Assembly (NCBI RefSeq): GCF_030519375.1
Contig: NZ_JAUMKB010000001.1
Location: forward strand, 248,001 to 312,000
Reading direction: 5' to 3'
Length of the DNA stretch: 64,000 nucleotides
Source of the DNA: Mucilaginibacter tolerans
GTDB taxonomy: Bacteria; Bacteroidota; Bacteroidia; Sphingobacteriales; Sphingobacteriaceae
Positions within the stretch are counted from its first letter, which is position 1; each line of letters starts with the position of its first letter. Under the pieces are notes generated by a model. The model was not told the DNA's origin. It saw only the letters and a program-made list of their open reading frames with translations, and made no database searches. The position numbers were made by a program, and so were the translations under genes. Of this stretch, positions 1 through 8,549 are shown piece after piece.

Positions 1-221
1 ATCGCCGGGTTTATCCTGTTACTCCTGTATTGCTCGTAACTCTTTCCATTAAGCACAGTTTTGCCTAGTGGCTTAAATCGTTTGGTTATTATTAAATAAT
101 TGTGCATCTGGTCAGTAGTCATGGCCGTGAGGCTCTGCAATTCTTCCAGCGACAAGCTTTGGGCACGGCACATCATACCTGCGAAAAGCAAAATAATAAC
201 AAACAGATATCTTTTTATCAT
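1..221 (-). CDS. Secreted hypothetical protein (partial, runs off left edge)
   Basis: An open frame begins at an ATG at 221-219 and stays open to the window edge, giving at least 73 residues. The N-terminus has a clear signal peptide: MIKR, then a hydrophobic stretch ending CRAQ. The mature part starts SLSLEELQSLTAMTTDQM. It starts 38 bp after the acylase stop codon on the same strand, so the two are probably co-transcribed. I do not recognise the family. Only the N-terminus is visible, so no function can be given; it is likely periplasmic or outer-membrane associated. Confidence 0.7.
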   Translation of the reverse strand, partial: MIKRYLFVIILLFAGMMCRAQSLSLEELQSLTAMTTDQMHNYLIITKRFKPLGKTVLNGKSYEQYRSNRINPA

Positions 222-259
222 ATCAGTTACAAAAATGGCATGTCATCCCCCGAACTTCA

Positions 260-2446
260 TCAATCCCCGGGATGATAACTTTTTATGGCATGTTTTATTA
301 CATCTGTTTTATAAAACCAAATGTCCTTAAAATGCCCGTTAATAAAACCTTCAGCCTGATCGCTAAAATGCGCAGATGAGGAATCAAATGACTCACCGCC
401 TGTGATAATACTTTTGGCTTTCAGACGCGGACCAAACTCCACAGCAGCAATAAAACTATTGCCACTGTAGCCATACCGTTTTTGCGTGTTCGTGCTCTTG
501 CTCTGGTAAGATGGCAGCTGTCCAAACTGCGACCCTACCAATGCTACGGGTAAGCTGGGTAATTTATCGTCAAATGTTATGCCATCTACGGGCCTTTGAT
601 AACGATTTATTTCGCCCCATTCTATTTTCCACGTCCCGTAGCGGTTTTCGAGGGTTTTTAGCGACTCGCTAAATATCTCCAGTTGCTTCTGCGGGCTTAT
701 TTTTTTTAGCATTTGTGCGAAACGCTCTGTCTGATAGGTAGATTCTTCCACAGTCTGCGCATGAGGCAACTCATCGATTAATCGTGTCCCCCATTCTACT
801 GCAATGGTTGTGGCTACCGAATTGCTGGCTGATTGGCGGTCCCATTTTTTCATTAAATCAATTGGTTCGGCAAGGGCTTTTTTAATTGAATCATTGGCAG
901 ATTCATAACTGCTGAATAATGAAGGCAACACATCATCAAACATAGCCAGGTAGTGATCATAGCCTTTAGCGATCAATTCATCGAGAGACACATTTTTAGC
1001 ATTGCTGAATAACCTGAGTGCGTTTATACCACGATAGTTTTGCCCATTTGTTGCCATATAGGCCGGGTAGTTATTTTTATTGGGGCTGCTGGCGCCAGAA
1101 CAGGTATATGGGGTAGAATTACAATTCTCTATCCATCCTGTCATCGGATCATAGATGTGCACAATCTCATTTAAGGGGTGCGTTCCCTGCCATTCTGTTG
1201 CAGGAATAGTACCATCTACAGGCAAAGCCCAGTCCAGGTTAGGATCACGCTTAGGCATAAAGTTGCCATTCCAGAAAGCGATATGCCCCTTGTCATCAGC
1301 ATAAACGGTATTATTACTACCGTTAGACACCAATTGCATAGCTTTTTTATATTCCTCAAAATTGTGGGCTTTCGTAATCAGCCACGATTCCAGCAGGGCT
1401 TTATAAGAACGATTATTCGATCGCAAGGCCAGCCATTTACCGCTACGGCTGCCTAACACCGGCCCATGATGTGTGTAATAACCGGTTATAACACGCTGAT
1501 CCTTTTTTCCCCCATTTTTAACTTCTATTACTAAATTCCTCGTGACAACTGGTTTCAGGCTTCCATTATATTCATAATACCATTTGCCATCTTTTTTGAA
1601 TACCTTTTCAGCGTATAAGTCGGCAACATCAGCATTACTGGTAGTATGCATCCATCCGCAATGCGGGTTAAAGCCCTGGTATACAAAAAAATTACCCCAG
1701 GTAGCCGCGCCATACACATTCAAACCTTCGTCGCTGACCATGTGTACCTCATCCCTGAAATAAAATGGCACATGCGGATTGATGTACAGCATAGCATGTC
1801 CGGACGCCGTTTTTGATGGTGCCAATGCAAAACCATTGGAGCCGGTTTCTCTATCGGTTATAATATTCTCTGTTGAATGTGCATTTGATATATTCCCCAG
1901 GCTTTCCGGTCCATTGCTATAAAAATGGGCGGTCTCATTTATATTAATGCCCCCTGTTTGCGTCGCCGATACGCTGCCATCTGTAAACATTAAGGCATAC
2001 CAGGGCTCAAAGTGATGAAAAACTGCCGGCTTTATTTCAGGATGTTTATACAGATAATAATTTATACCATCTGCAAAGGCATTCATCAGTTTTTTAAACC
2101 ACAACGGGCTCACTTTGTAATCTTTTATAGCATCGGCACTATCAGCAATTAGTTGTAGTTGTATATCAGTATATAACTTACTATCACCATCAATTTCGGA
2201 TTGCCTGCCAAGTTGATATGCATAGTTGCGTTCTATCCCTTTAAAATTCTCTTCACACTCCGCATACATTAGTCCAAAAACGGCATCGGCATCTGTTTTT
2301 CCATAAATGTGTGGTATACCCCAATTATCGCGAATGATAGTTACAGCCCGTGCTTCTGTTTTGAACCGCGTTACCTCATTTTTCGTAAAACTTTGAGCGG
2401 CGCACCAAATTGGTATACACAACGCAGCTGCTAGTATATTTTTCAT
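260..2446 (-). CDS. Penicillin acylase family protein (Ntn hydrolase, acyl amide / AHL acylase type)
   Basis: This is a 728-residue exported enzyme with a signal peptide ending near CAAQS. Family members hydrolyse amide bonds of acylated compounds such as beta-lactams, N-acyl homoserine lactones or acyl amino acids in the periplasm. The N-terminal part carries GIPHIYGKTDADA, typical of the alpha subunit. The motif GSNGFALAPS places the predicted nucleophile at Ser203, which becomes the new N-terminus after self-cleavage between Gly202 and Ser203. A second family motif, TGWIENCNSTP, lies in the beta subunit. The length fits an uncleaved precursor. The substrate cannot be read from the sequence; quorum quenching is possible but unproven. 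Confidence 0.9.
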   Translation of the reverse strand: MKNILAAALCIPIWCAAQSFTKNEVTRFKTEARAVTIIRDNWGIPHIYGKTDADAVFGLMYAECEENFKGIERNYAYQLGRQSEIDGDSKLYTDIQLQLIADSADAIKDYKVSPLWFKKLMNAFADGINYYLYKHPEIKPAVFHHFEPWYALMFTDGSVSATQTGGININETAHFYSNGPESLGNISNAHSTENIITDRETGSNGFALAPSKTASGHAMLYINPHVPFYFRDEVHMVSDEGLNVYGAATWGNFFVYQGFNPHCGWMHTTSNADVADLYAEKVFKKDGKWYYEYNGSLKPVVTRNLVIEVKNGGKKDQRVITGYYTHHGPVLGSRSGKWLALRSNNRSYKALLESWLITKAHNFEEYKKAMQLVSNGSNNTVYADDKGHIAFWNGNFMPKRDPNLDWALPVDGTIPATEWQGTHPLNEIVHIYDPMTGWIENCNSTPYTCSGASSPNKNNYPAYMATNGQNYRGINALRLFSNAKNVSLDELIAKGYDHYLAMFDDVLPSLFSSYESANDSIKKALAEPIDLMKKWDRQSASNSVATTIAVEWGTRLIDELPHAQTVEESTYQTERFAQMLKKISPQKQLEIFSESLKTLENRYGTWKIEWGEINRYQRPVDGITFDDKLPSLPVALVGSQFGQLPSYQSKSTNTQKRYGYSGNSFIAAVEFGPRLKAKSIITGGESFDSSSAHFSDQAEGFINGHFKDIWFYKTDVIKHAIKSYHPGD

Positions 2447-2810
2447 TTTTATCTCGTTTGCCGTAACAATCCCGCCTAAATCTATATCAAAAGCTTATTT
2501 TTTTGACATAATTTATTATAATTGTACCAATAACACTTATTTTTATAATACAATAAAATATTAGTTTTACGTGAACACAATTTTTCATAGAAACTTCTGT
2601 TCAATAATATTGAAAAATATATTGATCTTTTGAAAACAAAACCCTCAATTGATTGATATACAAGGTATAAATAATTTACCCTGTTTAAAACAAAAAGCAG
2701 GTTCCATTTGAAAACACAAGATCGTAGACCGATCATATAAGAGCTTGGATTAATATTCAAATATTATCTGAGATTTAGTTGAATCAATATCATTGAGAGT
2801 GATATTGTGG
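2447..2810. other. AT-rich intergenic region
   Basis: This region upstream of the acylase is very AT-rich. A frame on the minus strand (2482-2760) encodes only a low-complexity Lys/Tyr/Leu/Asn peptide and is not credible as a gene. No good TAnnTTTG promoter is visible. The acylase promoter must lie here but cannot be pinned down. Confidence 0.6.
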
Positions 2811-2843
2811 TGCGTTCCGGGGTGAGATACGGAACGCATTTTT
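2811..2843 (+). terminator. Terminator-like hairpin on the plus strand
   Basis: A perfect 9-bp stem (TGCGTTCCG at 2811-2819 and CGGAACGCA at 2830-2838) with a 10-nt loop is followed by five T on the plus strand. It touches the stop codon of the minus-strand YciI gene. The T-run is on the wrong side for that gene, and no plus-strand gene precedes it. Confidence 0.55.
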
Positions 2844-3132
2844 ATTTTGGAGGAACCACCGCCCTCATTGGGTAATATTCATAGTAATTAATATTTGCTG
2901 CCGGGTCGTTCCTAATCAGATCTTTCAACTGATCCTCCGTATCAATCTCAACCACCCCTGCTCCATAAACCGCTTTTGGATCCATCACCGGGCCAAACAC
3001 CACCACTAATCCCCTGTTCATTAAGTCAGTCCAATAGGCAACGTGCTGCAGCATGATCGCCCTTTCTTCTGCTGTCATATCCTGCGCAAAAGTTGGCCGG
3101 CATGGATTTAGTTTTAAAAAGTAATGCGGCAT
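2842..3132 (-). CDS. YciI-like (YCII-related domain) protein
   Basis: This 96-residue cytosolic protein matches the YCII-related fold, a small ferredoxin-like dimer. Visible family features are the early HYFLKL strand, His30 in the helix LQHVAYW, and the conserved GPVMDP segment with Asp51. His and Asp form the putative active pair in YciI proteins. Family members are mostly uncharacterised; some act as small dehalogenase- or isomerase-like enzymes. The gene stands alone, with no operon partner on its strand. Confidence 0.8.
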   Translation of the reverse strand: MPHYFLKLNPCRPTFAQDMTAEERAIMLQHVAYWTDLMNRGLVVVFGPVMDPKAVYGAGVVEIDTEDQLKDLIRNDPAANINYYEYYPMRAVVPPK

Positions 3133-3523
3133 ATTCTTATAATTGGGTTGTTATCAAAGATAACATTCTGCGCCTAATGCCTGAAAAGTTAAAAAATGTC
3201 ACTCATTTTTTCCAAGGTATCATGCAGGTGTTTTTAGGCTTTCATAACAGAATAGCGCCGTGTTTACGCAATATTTATTGCCTTTTTGATGTTGATATGA
3301 TGCAAAACCTTGACCAAAAAGTTGCAGCATATATTTTAAAGAGTGGTTCGGAAAAGAAAAATAAATGATTGTTATGGATTTTCCTTTTAAATCCGATATT
3401 TGACTGAAGTCAAACAATTTATCGCTTTTTTCGTAAGAATGAAAAAGCGTGTTATAAACCTAAAAGTTATTTATTGATTAAGTATGCTTTCGGGGGGATG
3501 CATGTTGATTAAAACACTCTAAT
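3133..3523. other. Intergenic region between divergent YciI and NRPS genes
   Basis: This 391-bp region must carry promoters for both divergent neighbours, but I see no convincing TAnnTTTG box. Two overlapping frames (3093-3368 plus, 3220-3417 minus) lack recognisable protein features and overlap each other, so they are not called as genes. No condensation-domain remnant is visible here upstream of the synthetase. Confidence 0.5.
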
Positions 3524-6127
3524 ATGCTTAATCAAACTTTATCAAATATATTGGACAAAGAGGCTACAACTAAAGTGAATGAAAATCAACTATTTGATGA
3601 TTTAAACAACACATTCTTCGATTACCCAAAAGATAAAACGCTTGTAGACCTCTTTTATGAACAGGTAGACAAGACACCAAATAATATTGCCCTGATTTTT
3701 GGAAATACAGAATTCACGTATAGCGAACTAAACACGGTAAGCAATCAATTTGCTGATTATTTAAACCAAACATATTCAATTAGGCCAGACGAATTAGTTG
3801 GCATGATGCTGGACCGCAGCGAGTGGATGATCATTGCGATACTGGGAATATTAAAAGCCGGCGGTGCTTATGTACCTGTTGACCCAGATTATCCGCAAGA
3901 CCGTATTAATTATATCAAAGAAGATTGCGCATGCAGGGTGTTTGTAGATTACAATGAGTTAGATGCTTTTAGGCTATCGAAGCATAAATACAGTACGCAG
4001 AATAAAAAAAGCGATTTAATATCATCTAACCTGGTATATTGTATTTATACCTCAGGCTCTACGGGCAAACCAAAAGGTGTGTTGGTAGAGCACCGGAATG
4101 TAGTTAATTTACTATGGTCGCAAAAAGAAGTATATAAAATAACACCGGATGAGCGGGTGCTGCAATTCTCCACTATAACTTTTGACCCGTCAGCCGAACA
4201 AATATTTATTGCATTCCTGACAGGTGCGGGTTTAGTTATTATAAATAAAAACACCCTGCTGGATGTAAAATCTTTTGAAAAATACATTATAGCTAAAAAG
4301 GTAACACATATACATGCGGTACCGACATACCTGGCGGAATTAACCATAGAGGATATGAGCCAGGTAAAACGGGTAATAACAGGCGGAGAAAGTTGCCTGC
4401 CCGCACTTGCTGCAAAATGGAACAACCACTGTACTTTCATCAATGAATACGGGCCGACCGAAACCACCATCACCTCTATTGAGTATGTATTTGAAAAAAG
4501 TGGCAATCCTTATCCCTTTATCCCTATTGGCCGACCAGTAGCCAATACGCAAATTCATATGCTCGGTGAGAACAAGGAACTGATGCCTTTTGGTGAGATC
4601 GGCGAAATTTACATCGGCGGCGATGGCGTAACAAGAGGATATTTGAACCGGCCGGAGCTGACCAAAGAAAGATTTATAGAGAACCCACATAAGCCCGGTG
4701 ATCGGATATACCGCACTGGCGACGTAGGCAGATGGTTACCTGACGGTAATATAGAATACCTGGGGCGAATAGATGACCAGGTAAAAATAAGAGGCTACCG
4801 CATAGAATTGGATGAAATATCGGCCATATTAGAAAAGCACCCTAAAGTAACTGCTGCAGTAGTGGTTGCCCGGGCGGTTAGCGGCGAGGATAAAGAACTG
4901 ATAGCTTATGTCACCGGCCCGGCAGAAATAGCTGAACTGAATGCGTATTTGAAATTACAGCTACCCTCATACATGGTACCGGGTTACTATGTCAGCCTTG
5001 AAACGTTGCCATTAACCAGCAATGGGAAAGTCGATAAGAAAAACCTTCCGCTGCCAACAGAGCGCTATCATGAAAAACGAACAGATTTCAAAGCTGCTTC
5101 AAGTGAATTGGAGAAAACACTGGTTAATATATGGCAGAAAATACTGAATATCGAGCAAATTGGCATTGATGATAACTTTTTTGATCTGGGTGGCACTTCA
5201 TTGGCCGCTGTGAGAGCTATGGGTCAGATCAATACCGCTACCGACTCCAGTTTAAGCTCAACAGTATTATATCAGCAACCTACCATCAGAGGGCTGGCCA
5301 AAAAAATTGACAGCAATAGCGCACTTGACGTAAATCCCATTATCCTACTGAAAGAAGGTACCGGGTCTCCTTTGTTTATATTTCCACCCTGGAGCAGTTA
5401 TCCGACCATATTTAATGAATTTGTTAACAGTTATAACGCTGACAATCCTTTATATGGCATTATTTATACCGAGGACCATGAAAACTTCCCTTATAAAAGT
5501 GTGCAGGAGTATGTAAAGTTTATTGTCGGTCACATCAAAAAATTGCATCCTAAAGGTCCATATAACTTATTGGGATACAGCCTTGGGGCAAGAACTGTAT
5601 TTGAGGCAGCGGTACAACTACAGCAAGCCGGTGAAAAAGTGAACATGGTGGCTGCCATAAGCCACTTCCCTTCATATCCATCAAAAAGGCTGTTTTTGAG
5701 CAGAAGGATCCTTGATGAAATAAGAGTTTTCCAGAAAATAAAGCCAAGCTTAAAGTTCAAATATCTATACCTGCGGTTGCCTCATTTCATAAAGCTGGTT
5801 ATGCAGGGAAAACAAAACCTTCCGGAAATAGTACTCGAAGTAGAAACGCAAAATCGCATATTTGAGATACACGATTCATATGAGACGAATCAAAGGTATT
5901 GCGGGGAGCTGTTATTAATTTATGAGCCCAATCCTGACGGTGATGAATCTGAATTTAAAAAGGTCCAGGTTTACCGGAATTCGATTTTCAGGCAATTGTG
6001 GAGCAAGTACATTGATGGTAATATTATAGAAAAGATAGTAGAAACCAGGCATATCGATTTCTTCAAACAACCGGTGGTTAAAGAGGTAACCGGCATCATC
6101 GAATCTTATCTGGCCGACAAAAAATAA
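3524..6127 (+). CDS. Single-module nonribosomal peptide synthetase, A-T-TE
   Basis: This 867-residue protein has one adenylation domain, one carrier domain and a C-terminal thioesterase, and no condensation domain. Adenylation motifs seen in order are TSGSTGKPKG (about residue 176), FDPS, NEYGPTETT (about 307), GEIYIGGDGVTRGY, YRTGDVGRW, the GRIDDQVKIRGYRIE motif and NGKVDK. The carrier motif LGGTSL holds the phosphopantetheine serine near residue 558. The thioesterase motif GYSLG is near 683-687, with a C-terminal His in RHIDFF. Aligned by eye to GrsA, the specificity positions read D-P-E-H-I-G-E-I-T-K. Asp235 is kept, so an alpha-amino acid is the likely substrate. The N-terminal stretch NNTFFDYPKDKTLVDLF resembles the linker that normally follows a condensation domain. 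Confidence 0.92.
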   Translation: MLNQTLSNILDKEATTKVNENQLFDDLNNTFFDYPKDKTLVDLFYEQVDKTPNNIALIFGNTEFTYSELNTVSNQFADYLNQTYSIRPDELVGMMLDRSEWMIIAILGILKAGGAYVPVDPDYPQDRINYIKEDCACRVFVDYNELDAFRLSKHKYSTQNKKSDLISSNLVYCIYTSGSTGKPKGVLVEHRNVVNLLWSQKEVYKITPDERVLQFSTITFDPSAEQIFIAFLTGAGLVIINKNTLLDVKSFEKYIIAKKVTHIHAVPTYLAELTIEDMSQVKRVITGGESCLPALAAKWNNHCTFINEYGPTETTITSIEYVFEKSGNPYPFIPIGRPVANTQIHMLGENKELMPFGEIGEIYIGGDGVTRGYLNRPELTKERFIENPHKPGDRIYRTGDVGRWLPDGNIEYLGRIDDQVKIRGYRIELDEISAILEKHPKVTAAVVVARAVSGEDKELIAYVTGPAEIAELNAYLKLQLPSYMVPGYYVSLETLPLTSNGKVDKKNLPLPTERYHEKRTDFKAASSELEKTLVNIWQKILNIEQIGIDDNFFDLGGTSLAAVRAMGQINTATDSSLSSTVLYQQPTIRGLAKKIDSNSALDVNPIILLKEGTGSPLFIFPPWSSYPTIFNEFVNSYNADNPLYGIIYTEDHENFPYKSVQEYVKFIVGHIKKLHPKGPYNLLGYSLGARTVFEAAVQLQQAGEKVNMVAAISHFPSYPSKRLFLSRRILDEIRVFQKIKPSLKFKYLYLRLPHFIKLVMQGKQNLPEIVLEVETQNRIFEIHDSYETNQRYCGELLLIYEPNPDGDESEFKKVQVYRNSIFRQLWSKYIDGNIIEKIVETRHIDFFKQPVVKEVTGIIESYLADKK

Positions 6128-6179
6128 GAACCATATCAATTAAAATATATCTGTCCGTTTGGATAGATATATTTGCTGC

Positions 6180-7583
6180 ATGGAACTAAATCTATTTGAC
6201 AAACAGGTTTACACTGACCGAAGAAGCATTTTAAAACATAATATTGGAAATGATGGACTCATCCTTTTACTGGGGAATGAGGACAGCAGCATGAATTACA
6301 AAGACAATTGTTACCCTTTCAGACAGGATAGCGGTTTCCTTTATTATTTCGGGTTGGACATCCCCTCGCTGGCTGCGGTAATTGATACTGAAACGGGCGA
6401 TGAAGTAATTTTTGGCAATGAGCTGACCATTGATGATATTGTGTGGACCGGCACTTTGCCTACGGTGAACGAAATGGCGGGCATGGTTGGCGTTTCACAA
6501 ACGAAGCCATACAACCAAATCATTCATTATGTGCACAAGGCGTTGATTTCGGGGAGAAAGGTTCATATCCTTCCTCCATACCGGCCCGAGAATAAAGAAA
6601 AACTGGCCGAATGGTTTAACACCAGTCTTGGTGATGTAAAAGACTACGTTTCGGTAAAATTGACGAAGGCTGTTATTTCGCAACGCGTAATAAAAACTCC
6701 GCTTGAAATTGCTGAAATGGAAAAAGCCGTTTCCATTAGTGTGGATATGATGCTTAATGTGATTAAGCACACCCGATCCGGCATAAAAGAATACGAATTG
6801 GTAGCCAAAGCGCATGAAACAGCCATTGCTAATAACGCGCGCTTGGGCTATCCCGCTATTATTACGACGCACGGGCAAACCCTGCATACCCACTATTATG
6901 GCAATACTTTACACGAAGGCCGCATGGTATTAAGCGATATAGGTGCAGAAAACGAAATGCATTATGGCGGAGATCTTACCCGTACCTTTCCGGTCGGCCG
7001 CAGGTTTACCGGCAGACAGAAAGAATTATATGAAGTAACGTTGAACTCGATGGACCATGCAATCAGCATGTTAAAGCCGGGGGTAAGATATAAAGATATC
7101 CACTTGGCTGCGTGTCAAAAGTTGGTTGAGGGCTTAACGCAGGTAAATCTGATGAAAGGAGACCCGGCAGAAGCAGTGGCAGCAGGTGCACATACCATGT
7201 TTTTTCAATGCGGATTGGGCCATATGCTGGGGATGGACACACATGATATGGAAGACCTGGGTGAACCATTGGTTGGCTATACTGATACATTGAAAAAGGA
7301 AACACAGATATTCGGACTGAAGTCACTGCGTCTTGGTCGTGAACTGGAACCCGGTTTTGTGCTGACTGTAGAACCAGGTATCTATATCATCCCTGAATTG
7401 ATCGACCGCTGGCAGGCAGAAAAGAAATATGCTGATTTCATCAATTACGATGTATTAAACACCTATCGTGATTTTGGCGGAATACGCATCGAGGATAATT
7501 TCCTGATTACCGATACAGGGTATCACTTACTAGGTAAATATCTCCCTAAAACATTAAAAGAGATTGAGGCATTGAAAGAATAA
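6180..7583 (+). CDS. Xaa-Pro aminopeptidase-like M24 metallopeptidase
   Basis: This 467-residue cytosolic enzyme has an aminopeptidase P N-terminal domain followed by a pita-bread M24 domain. The five metal ligands are visible: Asp in LSDIGAE, Asp in GGDLTRTFPVG, His in GLGHMLGMDTHD, Glu in VEPGIYI and Glu in RIEDNF. Such enzymes remove an N-terminal residue preceding proline. I chose the ATG at 6180 because homologues start with a short lead into the FDKQVYTDRR motif; an in-frame TTG at 6159 would add seven residues. It follows the synthetase by 52 bp on the same strand, so it may be co-transcribed. Whether it processes the synthetase product or is simply a neighbour is not known. Confidence 0.92.
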   Translation: MELNLFDKQVYTDRRSILKHNIGNDGLILLLGNEDSSMNYKDNCYPFRQDSGFLYYFGLDIPSLAAVIDTETGDEVIFGNELTIDDIVWTGTLPTVNEMAGMVGVSQTKPYNQIIHYVHKALISGRKVHILPPYRPENKEKLAEWFNTSLGDVKDYVSVKLTKAVISQRVIKTPLEIAEMEKAVSISVDMMLNVIKHTRSGIKEYELVAKAHETAIANNARLGYPAIITTHGQTLHTHYYGNTLHEGRMVLSDIGAENEMHYGGDLTRTFPVGRRFTGRQKELYEVTLNSMDHAISMLKPGVRYKDIHLAACQKLVEGLTQVNLMKGDPAEAVAAGAHTMFFQCGLGHMLGMDTHDMEDLGEPLVGYTDTLKKETQIFGLKSLRLGRELEPGFVLTVEPGIYIIPELIDRWQAEKKYADFINYDVLNTYRDFGGIRIEDNFLITDTGYHLLGKYLPKTLKEIEALKE

Positions 7584-7921
7584 TGCCCGACAGTTTTCGT
7601 TTTGTCTTTATCGTTGCTCCCGCCCAATAATTTAACTATTCCGCAATCTTTTTAAAATTCTACTTTTTTTAATTGTCAAATTAACACAAAATAAACTGAA
7701 TCCAATACACTTAGTTACAACATTAACAATCATCAAAAACTGACCATATCCCAACAAAACACTGTCCCATTTTTCGCCAAAGCAATAAATGGCAGAATGA
7801 CAATTAACATTTATTTAACAAAAAGATGAACTTTTGTTACACTATTACGTAAAATATTCTTTATATTCGTATTCTTAAACACACGTAACCTAAATTAATA
7901 AAAAGGAAAGGGGCGTATATT
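7584..7921. other. AT-rich intergenic region
   Basis: This 338-bp region contains no credible gene. It ends with AAAGGAAAGGGG just upstream of the next ATG, a purine-rich stretch usable as a ribosome binding site. A weak TATATTCG element about 65 bp before the ATG could be a -7 box, but its spacing to an upstream TTTG is poor. Confidence 0.45.
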
Positions 7922-8164
7922 ATGATACAGAGATCAGCATTTTATCCTGAACGTCAGTTTCACTTGTTAATTAATTTTAAAGATGATGAACGCTGTCTGG
8001 CAGTCTTACCTGACGAAACAGGTAAGTTCCTTGTAGTTGATCAGGGTAAAGTACTTGGCCAACTTGGATTTGACAAACAGTTGAACTGTGTATCATGCGA
8101 TTGCGAATTAGATGATATGATCCTTAGCCAGCTGCACAAAGGGATTAAAAATCATTACTCGTAA
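7922..8164 (+). CDS. Small hypothetical protein (80 aa)
   Basis: This 80-residue acidic cytosolic protein has no signal peptide or membrane segment. It contains two close cysteines in NCVSCDCELDD (three Cys in all) and alternating short beta-like segments (HLLINFKD, FLVVDQGK). A purine-rich ribosome binding site precedes it and a strong terminator follows 36 bp after the stop. It therefore looks like a real monocistronic gene. I do not recognise the family. The Cys cluster might bind metal, but that is a guess. Confidence 0.7.
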   Translation: MIQRSAFYPERQFHLLINFKDDERCLAVLPDETGKFLVVDQGKVLGQLGFDKQLNCVSCDCELDDMILSQLHKGIKNHYS

Positions 8165-8200
8165 TTAGGGTCTGCCGGTATTGGTACGCAAGTTATTTCC

Positions 8201-8228
8201 AGCATCAGCTAATACTGATGCTTTTTTT
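8201..8228 (+). terminator. Rho-independent terminator
   Basis: A perfect 8-bp stem (AGCATCAG with CTGATGCT), a 6-nt loop and a run of seven T lie 36 bp downstream of the 80-residue small protein gene. Confidence 0.9.
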
Positions 8229-8549
8229 ATATTCCCCGTACAACTACTCCTAATTTAAAAATTGCCAATAAACGCATTATCCGCTGAGGCGTTCTGTTGT
8301 TTCGTTGTGATAGATGCAGGGTTAGTTTGTGGCTTAGGGTTAGTAATGTTTTACTATAACCAGAAGGCCAAACAGCGGATTAATGCGTTTGATGGCTGGA
8401 TCACTATATTAAAACTATAAACTCTCAATAATTGACATTACGAAAGCCTGCTGCTAATTGCTACAGTGGCAGTAAAATAATTATTACAACTTTTGATACC
8501 TGTGTTTTAATACTAATTTTATGCATCACCTGTTATAAAACCCACATGC
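8229..8549. other. Intergenic region with an inverted-repeat element
   Basis: This 321-bp region between the terminator and the esterase carries the inverted repeat listed at 8271-8389. A 52-codon frame with a TTG start (8262-8420) spans both arms and encodes a hydrophobic peptide. I regard it as part of the repeat element and not as a supported gene. Confidence 0.5.
8271..8389. repeat. Imperfect inverted repeat, 16/17-bp arms around an 86-bp core
   Basis: The left arm AACGCATTATCCGCTG (8271-8286) is the reverse complement of the right arm CAGCGGATTAATGCGTT (8373-8389) except for one inserted base. The core is 86 bp. The layout resembles a miniature mobile or REP-like element. No second copy was noticed in this window. 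Confidence 0.6.

Noticed and set aside
2482..2760. 92-codon minus-strand frame
   Set aside because: The peptide is low-complexity Lys/Asn/Tyr/Leu from AT-rich DNA, with no domain, start context or conservation signal.
3093..3417. Two overlapping frames on opposite strands between YciI and the synthetase
   Set aside because: They overlap each other and one overlaps the YciI start. Neither peptide shows a recognisable pattern or ribosome binding site.
4045..4690. Long antisense frames inside the synthetase gene
   Set aside because: They lie wholly inside a clear coding region with strong adenylation motifs and are compositional shadows.
3524..6127. Synthetase as a keto-acid-condensing furanone/quinone synthase (RalA or atromentin type)
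   Set aside because: The domain order fits, but the amino-group-binding Asp235 appears to be kept (FDPS), which argues for amino-acid activation. It is not fully excluded.
8262..8420. 52-codon TTG-started frame as a protein gene
   Set aside because: It is contained in the inverted-repeat element, has a rare start codon and no ribosome binding site.
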